Positions 38,299 through 44,529 of a stretch of 44,529 nucleotides of DNA are shown piece after piece. Under the pieces are notes generated by a model. The model saw nothing but the letters and a program-made list of their open reading frames with translations. It did no database searches and was not told where the DNA came from. Position 1 is the stretch's first letter; the number at the start of each line of letters is the position of its first letter. A program made the translations under genes and the position numbers. This stretch comes from Dehalococcoidia bacterium (GTDB lineage: Bacteria; Chloroflexota; Dehalococcoidia; GIF9; AB-539-J10), in contig JAFGBN010000098.1 of NCBI GenBank assembly GCA_016933195.1, positions 1-44,529 on the forward strand, read 5' to 3'.

Positions 38299-39327
38299 AT
38301 GTCAGCTAAATTTGAATTTGGATGTTTACCCACAGCCATTGGCAGCATGCCCCAAGACGAGCCTGAAGAAGCTTGCTCTCTGGTCATGGAACATCTTCCT
38401 GTTATGCCTGCCTGGCCACAACTACCGAAACGCTCCCCCAAAGAAAATATGTGTGTCCAGTTCAGCGAGGGCTTTCCCGGGGTAGCTGTGAATGAGGATA
38501 AAATTCACATTGAGCCATCGGCGGATTTTGATACTGAATTGGAGCAAATTTATATTGATTGTGAGGCGGGAAATTTCGGTGAATATGGTGTCTCTGCTGA
38601 ATATGCTGCAGGATTTCATACTTTTCTGGCCAAGGCGAATAAACAGCAAATAGTCAAGGGGCAGGTAACGGGGCCCATAACTTTGGGACTGACGGTTACT
38701 CGTCAGGATGGCTTAGCTGTCCTTTATGACGATACCCTGGCTGAAGTGGCGGCTAAATTCTTGCGTCTAAAAGCCTCCTGGCAGGAAAATGCTTTGAGAC
38801 AGGTCTCACCCAATACCGTTATATTTGTTGACGAGCCATACTTGCTTTCCTTGGGTTCGGTTTTTGTGCCTGTTCCTGAGGAGAAGGTACCTGCCTTATT
38901 AGAGGAGGTCTTCCAGGGGATTAAGGGAATAAAAGGACTGCATTGCTGTGGCAATACCAACTGGCCAGTCCTTTTAGGCACTTCAATTGATATTCTTAGC
39001 TTTGATGCTTACAATTATGCTTCCTCTTTAAGCGCTTATCCCGACGAAGTGAAGTCCTTTCTTGAGCGCGGGGGCGCTATTGCCTGGGGGATAGTCCCCA
39101 ATGATGAGGATGCTCTGGCTAAGGAATCCGTGCCCAGCCTTTCTGACCGCCTGGGAGAAGCTATGGCTCCCTTTACTAGAGACGGCGTCGGATTCAGGCA
39201 AATCATAGCTCAAGGATTAATAACCCCTTCTTGTGGACTGGCAACCTTGTCGTCTGAAGCGGCAAGCCGTGCTCTGGAATTAGTGGCAGAGCTATCAGAC
39301 AATCTGAGAAGAAAATATGCCCTGTAA
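38299..39327 (+). CDS. Cobalamin-independent methionine synthase C-terminal-like ('core MetE'-like) protein
   Basis: 342 aa; QVTGPITLGLTVTRQDG; IKGLHCCGNTNWPVLL; QGLITPSCGLATLSSEAASRALE; no MetE N-terminal half. Confidence 0.85.
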   Translation: MSAKFEFGCLPTAIGSMPQDEPEEACSLVMEHLPVMPAWPQLPKRSPKENMCVQFSEGFPGVAVNEDKIHIEPSADFDTELEQIYIDCEAGNFGEYGVSAEYAAGFHTFLAKANKQQIVKGQVTGPITLGLTVTRQDGLAVLYDDTLAEVAAKFLRLKASWQENALRQVSPNTVIFVDEPYLLSLGSVFVPVPEEKVPALLEEVFQGIKGIKGLHCCGNTNWPVLLGTSIDILSFDAYNYASSLSAYPDEVKSFLERGGAIAWGIVPNDEDALAKESVPSLSDRLGEAMAPFTRDGVGFRQIIAQGLITPSCGLATLSSEAASRALELVAELSDNLRRKYAL

Positions 39328-39651
39328 CCAGGAGGACTTTTTAAACTTGGGCAAAGTTATCTCACTGGTAACATCCTCGAAAACCACCTCCACCAGCATG
39401 CCAATATAGAGCTCCCCGGGCCTGACATCAACGATACTGGTTACTAACCTGACTTCCTCATCAAGCTCTACAATTACCGAAGCGTAGGGCACCTCATCTA
39501 TAAAAGCAGGATGGAAAGCTTGATGAGCTACGGTCCAGGAGTAGACCTTTCCCTTGCCACTAAGTTTTACCTGTTCCGTATCCCAGGAGCTACAGTTGGG
39601 GCACATTGTCCTGGGGTAATGGCGAAGGACATAGGGTAACAAAATAAACAA
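39295..39651 (-). CDS. DUF35 / Zn-ribbon-OB-fold protein, possibly truncated at the N-terminus
   Basis: MCPNCSSWDTEQVKLSGKGKVYSWTVAHQAFHPAFIDEVPYASVIVELDEEVRLVT; only one CxxC; in-frame TGA directly before the TTG start. Confidence 0.78.
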   Translation of the reverse strand: MFILLPYVLRHYPRTMCPNCSSWDTEQVKLSGKGKVYSWTVAHQAFHPAFIDEVPYASVIVELDEEVRLVTSIVDVRPGELYIGMLVEVVFEDVTSEITLPKFKKSSWLQGIFSSQIV

Positions 39652-39765
39652 TGTTCAAAAGATTTAGACATATCAGGTAAAATGCTTTAAGATATCGCAG
39701 AAGTCAGGATGGGAAAACTATAGTAGTTGGCTATCCAGGATTTTGTCACTTTAAGGTGAAAGGAT

Positions 39766-39861
39766 ATGAACAAGAAGAAGAGAGTGGCTGGCTTGAAACA
39801 GCGGCGGCGCCGAAAGAAGCTTGAGGAAAAGAGGAAATCTCAGGCTTTGGTTGAGAAATAG
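39766..39861 (+). CDS. 31-aa very basic small protein
   Basis: ATG behind AAGGTGAAAGG: MNKKKRVAGLKQRRRRKKLEEKRKSQALVEK*; below the ORF-track cutoff. Confidence 0.65.
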   Translation: MNKKKRVAGLKQRRRRKKLEEKRKSQALVEK

Positions 39862-39869
39862 CGGCAAGT

Positions 39870-40382
39870 ATGCTGTTATTAACTGGTAAGCCAGGCACAG
39901 GTAAAACTGCCATTATCAGGGAAGCCGTAACCAAGACAAAAGTTAAGGCTGGCGGTTTTTACACTGAGGAAATACGGGTAGGCGGGATAAGGCAAGGGTT
40001 CAGAATCGTTACCATTGATGGCCAGGAAGCAGTTCTGGCGCACGTCAATATCTCCAGCCCCTACCAGGTAAGCAAATACAAAGTTGACATTGATAACTTG
40101 AATAGACTTGGCGTCTCTGCCCTACGCCAGGCGCTGGAGGCGAGCGATTTAATAGTCGTTGATGAAATTGGCAAGATGGAGCTTTTATCACCGCAGTTCA
40201 GGAAGGTTGTTCTGCAAGCCATAGAAAGCGGCAAGAGGGTTCTGGGCACTATCATGCTTAACTCCCATCCTTTTGCTGACGAAGTCAAGCGCCATCCTGA
40301 AGTTAAAACACTTATGGTAACCAGAGCCAATCACAGTGAAGCGCTGAAAGAGGTGCTGGAATGGCTGGCAGGAGGAGCATAA
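39870..40382 (+). CDS. THEP1-type nucleoside-triphosphatase
   Basis: MLLLTGKPGTGKTAIIREAVTKTKVKAGGFYTEEIRVGGIRQGFRIV; LIVVDEIGKMELLSPQF. Confidence 0.9.
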   Translation: MLLLTGKPGTGKTAIIREAVTKTKVKAGGFYTEEIRVGGIRQGFRIVTIDGQEAVLAHVNISSPYQVSKYKVDIDNLNRLGVSALRQALEASDLIVVDEIGKMELLSPQFRKVVLQAIESGKRVLGTIMLNSHPFADEVKRHPEVKTLMVTRANHSEALKEVLEWLAGGA

Positions 40383-40400
40383 GGAACCAAATCATCGAGC

Positions 40401-41675
40401 TCAAACTTTAGCAGAGGCCTTGCTTGTGGTGGTTGAGGGAGTTGTCAGGATAGAAATTACGGCAGCAACAGCAAGGCCAGCAAATATAAACCATATACCA
40501 TCGTAATTACCCCGGTTATCAAACACCCATCCAGCTAGCACCGGGCCTACGAGGCCTCCCAGCAAGTTCACGCCCATTATTAAGCCAAAAACAGTTCCAA
40601 AGTTGGTTCTACCGAAATACTCTCTTACCAGAGATGGCCTCATTGCATTATTGCCACCGTAACCGGTACCAAGAAGGATGAGGAAAGGCACAATCAGCCA
40701 GAGACCGCCAATTGATGTATATCCAAAACAGAGTGTGCCGAGACCTATCATGGTAAAGGCTCCGGCCACTACTTTTCTTTTATCAAATCTGTCTCCCAGC
40801 CAGCCAAGGAGAAGGCGTCCGGCAATGCTCGCCAGGGGGATAGCAGTAGCTACCAGGCTGGACATGGACCTGGCGACTCCGATACTGCTGAGATAAGGCA
40901 TTACATGCGTGACTATGGCGCTTACTATCATGAGATGATATGTAAAGGGCAGTGCTATATGCCAGAAGGCGCGGCTTTTGAGTACCTGTTTCACCCCCAT
41001 ATGCACTTCAGCATTCTGTGATAAGCCTGGACGATGGCCGGATATCACTTCCTCTTTTACTTCACCGTCAGGGAGGTAGCCATACTGCTCAGGTTTATGT
41101 CGCAGCAGAAGCGACAGCGGTATAAGTATGACCAACATACCCAGGCCAAGAATGGTCATCGTCATGCGCCATTGATATACCTCGATGAGCCTGACTATTA
41201 CCGGGACCAGCAAACCGCCAAAACCGAAGCCAGAGACTGCTATGCCGCTCGCTGTTCCTATCCTTCTACGAAACCAGTTGGCCACGGCTGACATCAGCAC
41301 TGTCATGGTGCAACTACTCATCCCTATGGCAACTAGAATGAAGGCTCCGTAAAACATCGCGAGGGAGCTGGTGTAGCTGAGAAGAATCAAGCCGAGAGCG
41401 CTAATTATTGCCCCGGTGATTACGAGCTTTCTTGGGCTCCAGCGGTCGACAAGTAATCCGACGAATGGTGCGAGAATGCCCATCTCCAGACCACGGAGCG
41501 AAGCAGCAAATGAAACCTGCGTGTAACTCCAGCCAAGTTCATTCGCTACAGGTTCAAAGATAGCGGTGAACCCGTAAAAGACAGCTCCACCCACATACAG
41601 CGCAATAAAGAAACAGGCGACAACAATCCACCATCCGTAGAATATTCTCGGGGCTTTCCAGTGCAAACACATCAC
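40401..41675 (-). CDS. MFS transporter (monocarboxylate/oxalate-formate antiporter-like)
   Basis: FYGWWIVVACFFIALYVGGAVFYGFTAIFEPVANELGWSYTQVSFAASLRGLEMGILAPFVGLLVDRWSPRKLV; 12-TM-like hydropathy. Confidence 0.92.
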   Translation of the reverse strand: MMCLHWKAPRIFYGWWIVVACFFIALYVGGAVFYGFTAIFEPVANELGWSYTQVSFAASLRGLEMGILAPFVGLLVDRWSPRKLVITGAIISALGLILLSYTSSLAMFYGAFILVAIGMSSCTMTVLMSAVANWFRRRIGTASGIAVSGFGFGGLLVPVIVRLIEVYQWRMTMTILGLGMLVILIPLSLLLRHKPEQYGYLPDGEVKEEVISGHRPGLSQNAEVHMGVKQVLKSRAFWHIALPFTYHLMIVSAIVTHVMPYLSSIGVARSMSSLVATAIPLASIAGRLLLGWLGDRFDKRKVVAGAFTMIGLGTLCFGYTSIGGLWLIVPFLILLGTGYGGNNAMRPSLVREYFGRTNFGTVFGLIMGVNLLGGLVGPVLAGWVFDNRGNYDGIWFIFAGLAVAAVISILTTPSTTTSKASAKV

Positions 41676-42019
41676 CTGACAAGATACATTCTAAATATCC
41701 CGAAATGCAAGCTCATTCGCGGGAAGAGCTTTTCAAATGGGAACATGTCGAGGAAAGCCCAATACTAGCATTGCATATGTGTGTTGCACAAGTTTCACTG
41801 GGGCAAGTCATTGCCTTCTAGTGGGGCACGCTGTTTTCTTGCTGTAGAGGTGCTGTACTGTGAGTCCATAGTTGGATTTTCCTATTTTGAGCAACTCGAA
41901 AAATTGAGGAGTTGAAAGGACACTGCTGTTGACAGCTAGCTTGCGGGAGTCTAACATAGCTATACCTGTCGATACAGAAAATGGCGCATAGTGTGCAAGC
42001 TAATCATTAAGGAGGAGAT

Positions 42020-42403
42020 ATGAAGAAATTTCTGGTACTGGTTATGCTAACGGCGATAGCTATCTGCCTGCTGGCTGGATGTGCATCCGGGGCTAGTACT
42101 TACACTGACCCGAAGCAGGCAATAAATATCGACGTTAATAAGGAATTTATTATTGCCCTTGATTCCAATCCTACTACCGGTTATAGCTGGCAGGAAGACT
42201 ATGATGCGGGCATGCTTGAGTTGGTGAAAAAGACGTATGAGGAAGGTGAGACGGCAGGGAAAGACGTGGTTGGTGCTGGTGGGGTGGAGTATTTCCGGTT
42301 CAAGGCGCTAAAGGCGGGTCATGCCAGTGTAACTATGGACTATAAGCGGCCGTGGGAAGAGGAGGTTGCAGAACAGAAGGTATTCACCGTCAATATAGGG
42401 TGA
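42020..42403 (+). CDS. Chagasin-like (I42) protease inhibitor lipoprotein
   Basis: MKKFLVLVMLTAIAICLLAGC lipobox; SNPTTGYSWQ; GAGGVEYFRFKA; YKRPWEEE loops. Confidence 0.88.
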   Translation: MKKFLVLVMLTAIAICLLAGCASGASTYTDPKQAINIDVNKEFIIALDSNPTTGYSWQEDYDAGMLELVKKTYEEGETAGKDVVGAGGVEYFRFKALKAGHASVTMDYKRPWEEEVAEQKVFTVNIG

Positions 42404-42467
42404 TAATTTACTTCATACCTGCGGGCCGCTGATATAATTATGTTAGCCCGTCTGGGATGGCAGGTAA

Positions 42468-43829
42468 ATGGAGAATTTGCCTCTGTTTGATTTACCCGAC
42501 GAAGCTGGTCCCCCCCGCAGCATCCCTCTGGCGGCAAGGATGCGCCCCCGGACATTTGCTGAGTTTGTAGGCCAGGAGCATCTGGTTGCTGAGGGGCGTG
42601 TGTTCCGGAAATCTATCGAGTCAGACCAGCTGCCCTCCATAATCCTGTGGGGGCCGCCGGGTAGTGGCAAAACAACTCTAGCTCAGATTATTGCCAGTGT
42701 TACCAAGTCTTACTTCAGCCCCCTCAGTGCGGTAAGTGCCGGAGTAGCTGATTTACGGCAGGTTATCGGTGAGGCAGGAAAGCGCTCAAAGGTATCGGGG
42801 CAGAGGACGACTCTTTTTATCGACGAGATTCACCGCTTCAATAAGGCACAGCAGGATGCAGTACTGCCTTTCGTGGAAAATGGCACGGTTACTTTAATTG
42901 GGGCCACCACGGAGAATCCCTCCTTTGAGGTTATTGCGCCGCTGCTTTCCCGGTGCCGTGTCTTCCGGCTGAATTTGCTGAGTGAGCCGGAAATCAAGCT
43001 CATCGTAGAGCGGGCTATTAAGGATGAGGAGAGGGGACTGGGGGAGTTCAGGGTCGAGATAACTGAGGAGGCCCTGCAGCACCTGGTAGCCATGTCCAGC
43101 GGAGACGCCCGGGTGGCGTTGAGTGCCCTGGAGATGGCGACATTTGCTACTTTGCCTGACAGTGATGAGCGGCGCCCGATAACCCTGCCGGCCATTGAGG
43201 AGGCGCTGCAGCACCGTGCTTTACTGTACGACAAGACTGGCGAGCAGCACTACGACCTGGTTTCAGCTTTACATAAGTCCTTACGCGGCTCTGACCCAGA
43301 CGCTGGTTTATACTGGCTGGGGCGTATGCTCGAAGCTGGCGAAGACCCCCTGTATATTGCACGTCGGCTGGTGCGCTTTGCCTCTGAGGATGTGGGTATG
43401 GCCGACCCTCAGGCCTTGACCATAACGGTGGCTGCCCAGCAGGCGGTGCACTTTGTGGGTCTACCTGAAGGCAATCTGGCTCTGGCTCAGGCCGCCGTCT
43501 ATCTGGCGACTGCTCCCAAGAGTAACTCCCTGTACCGGGCTTATTCCAAGGTTCAGGAAGATGTACAGCGTGGCCAAAACGAGCCGGGGCCGCTGCATTT
43601 GCGTAATCCGGTAACTGGATTGATGCGCCAGGTGGGATATGGCAAGGGCTATAAATATGCCCACGATTACCCCGGCCATTTTGTCCAGCAGCAAAACCTG
43701 CCGTCTTCCCTTCAAGGCAAGCGCTACTACCTTCCCGGCGACCAGGGTTATGAAAAGGAGATTGCCGCCAGGCTCAAGAAGTGGTGGGGGACTCCTCGTA
43801 AGGGCTCGACCCCAGCCGAAAGCCCTTAG
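42468..43829 (+). CDS. rarA: Replication-associated recombination protein A (MgsA/RarA AAA+ ATPase)
   Basis: LAARMRPRTFAEFVGQEHLVAEG; IILWGPPGSGKTTLAQIIA; TLFIDEIHRFNKAQQDAVLPFVENGTVTLIGATTENPSFEV. Confidence 0.97.
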   Translation: MENLPLFDLPDEAGPPRSIPLAARMRPRTFAEFVGQEHLVAEGRVFRKSIESDQLPSIILWGPPGSGKTTLAQIIASVTKSYFSPLSAVSAGVADLRQVIGEAGKRSKVSGQRTTLFIDEIHRFNKAQQDAVLPFVENGTVTLIGATTENPSFEVIAPLLSRCRVFRLNLLSEPEIKLIVERAIKDEERGLGEFRVEITEEALQHLVAMSSGDARVALSALEMATFATLPDSDERRPITLPAIEEALQHRALLYDKTGEQHYDLVSALHKSLRGSDPDAGLYWLGRMLEAGEDPLYIARRLVRFASEDVGMADPQALTITVAAQQAVHFVGLPEGNLALAQAAVYLATAPKSNSLYRAYSKVQEDVQRGQNEPGPLHLRNPVTGLMRQVGYGKGYKYAHDYPGHFVQQQNLPSSLQGKRYYLPGDQGYEKEIAARLKKWWGTPRKGSTPAESP

Positions 43830-44078
43830 TTCGAATTTAGTCCCACTGGCAGAGAATATAGAACGCGCAAGTTGAGCTAACCTGCCTGTTCGTTTGTGAT
43901 GGTATTAAGAGTGAAAAATGTTCCGCTTTTTGGTTAATTTGTTGCGCTTCCCTGTGGACAGGTCATATATTGAACATCCCGCCACAATGTGCAGCCAACC
44001 CCGCGGATTACTTTATTATCAAACGCTATTTGTCTGACGGGTGCATGTCATAAAAGGAGGCAAAATTAGCAAACTCCA

Positions 44079-44342
44079 CTACCTACGTGGCATAAGTTTC
44101 ATCATCTCTTCAGTTTCCATTACAGGCACAAGTTCTTTCTTACCGAGGCCAACCCAGAAAGAAGTCATGGCAAAAAGAAGCTTGGGGTCAGCAACCTCAA
44201 CCAGTCTATAAGCTCGACAACCTGCAATAGCGACCCACTCGCCAATTACTTTTACCCCTTGAGGAATTTTCTCTTCTGCTCTATGTTTGATGACCTCTTC
44301 TGATCTCGCTGGTTCCCAGGTAAGAATGTCCATAATTAGCAT
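44079..44342 (-). CDS. DUF3303-like small protein
   Basis: MLIMDILTWEPARSEEVIKHRAEEKIPQGVKVIGEWVAIAGCRAYRLVEVADPKLLFAMTSFW. Confidence 0.65.
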   Translation of the reverse strand: MLIMDILTWEPARSEEVIKHRAEEKIPQGVKVIGEWVAIAGCRAYRLVEVADPKLLFAMTSFWVGLGKKELVPVMETEEMMKLMPRR

Positions 44343-44434
44343 TTTTCTGTCCTTTCTCCTCTAACAGGTTTATATATTGCTGCCTAACCCGACATGCACC
44401 CGCAGGTGAAGTTTAGTCCTTTGTCCGAAACTGG

Positions 44435-44529
44435 TCAATGGCTTGTGCTGGCTGACCACATAGGTAACAGTGGACTATGGATTTTAGCAAGTTCCTTTTC
44501 AATATACTCTACGGGAGCAAGATAGGCAA
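44435..44529 (-). mobile_element. C-terminal fragment of an integrase-core (IS481/IS3-like) transposase with adjacent IS end; runs off the window
   Basis: Manual translation AYLAPVEYIEKELAKIHSPLLPMWSASTSH*; followed by TTCGGACAAAGGACTAAACTTCACCTGCGGGTGCATGTCGGGTTAGGC, resembling an IS terminus. Confidence 0.5.

Overview
The window looks like a chromosomal segment from an uncultured bacterium. Gene content and style suggest Chloroflexota/Dehalococcoidia, but this is inferred by eye and was not searched. The core (about 8.2-27.8 kb, minus strand) is a near-continuous str-S10-spc-alpha ribosomal cluster: rpsL-rpsG-fusA-rpsJ-rplC-rplD-rplW-[31-aa bS22/AURKAIP1-like ORF]-rplB-rpsS-rplV-rpsC-rplP-rpmC-rpsQ-rplN-rplX-rplE-rpsZ-rpsH-rplF-rplR-rpsE-rplO-secY-adk-map-infA-rpmJ-rpsM-rpsK-rpsD-rpoA-rplQ-truA-rplM-rpsI. 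rpmD (L30) and tuf are absent from their usual slots. The left flank has a partial subtilase, an HTH protein, an exosortase remnant, two geranylgeranyl-reductase-like flavoproteins with uppS, and an AbfD-like dehydratase with two MaoC-type hot-dog proteins. The right flank has Smr, TilS, a histidine phosphatase, an M48 protease, a CorC/HlyC protein, FmdB, NYN, MBL, twin cupins, MTAP, a MetE-core-like methionine synthase, DUF35, a THEP1 NTPase, MFS, a chagasin-like lipoprotein, RarA and an IS fragment. The most unusual signals are: (1) a ~110-130 bp element present three times at 33.6-36.0 kb, bracketing the NYN and MBL genes, with a stem kept by different base pairs in each copy and a conserved tail; (2) GATTGCTTCGCTTCGC..GCAATGACA-type palindromic repeats inserted into the reading frames or 3' ends of tilS and its neighbours; (3) the 31-aa bS22-like ORF coupled to rplW; (4) truA without a canonical start codon; (5) related hairpins starting exactly at the stop codons of rplQ and rpsH; (6) possible structured leaders before rpsL and the methionine synthase. 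No CRISPR array, rRNA or tRNA was recognised. All family calls come from motif recognition, without database searches.
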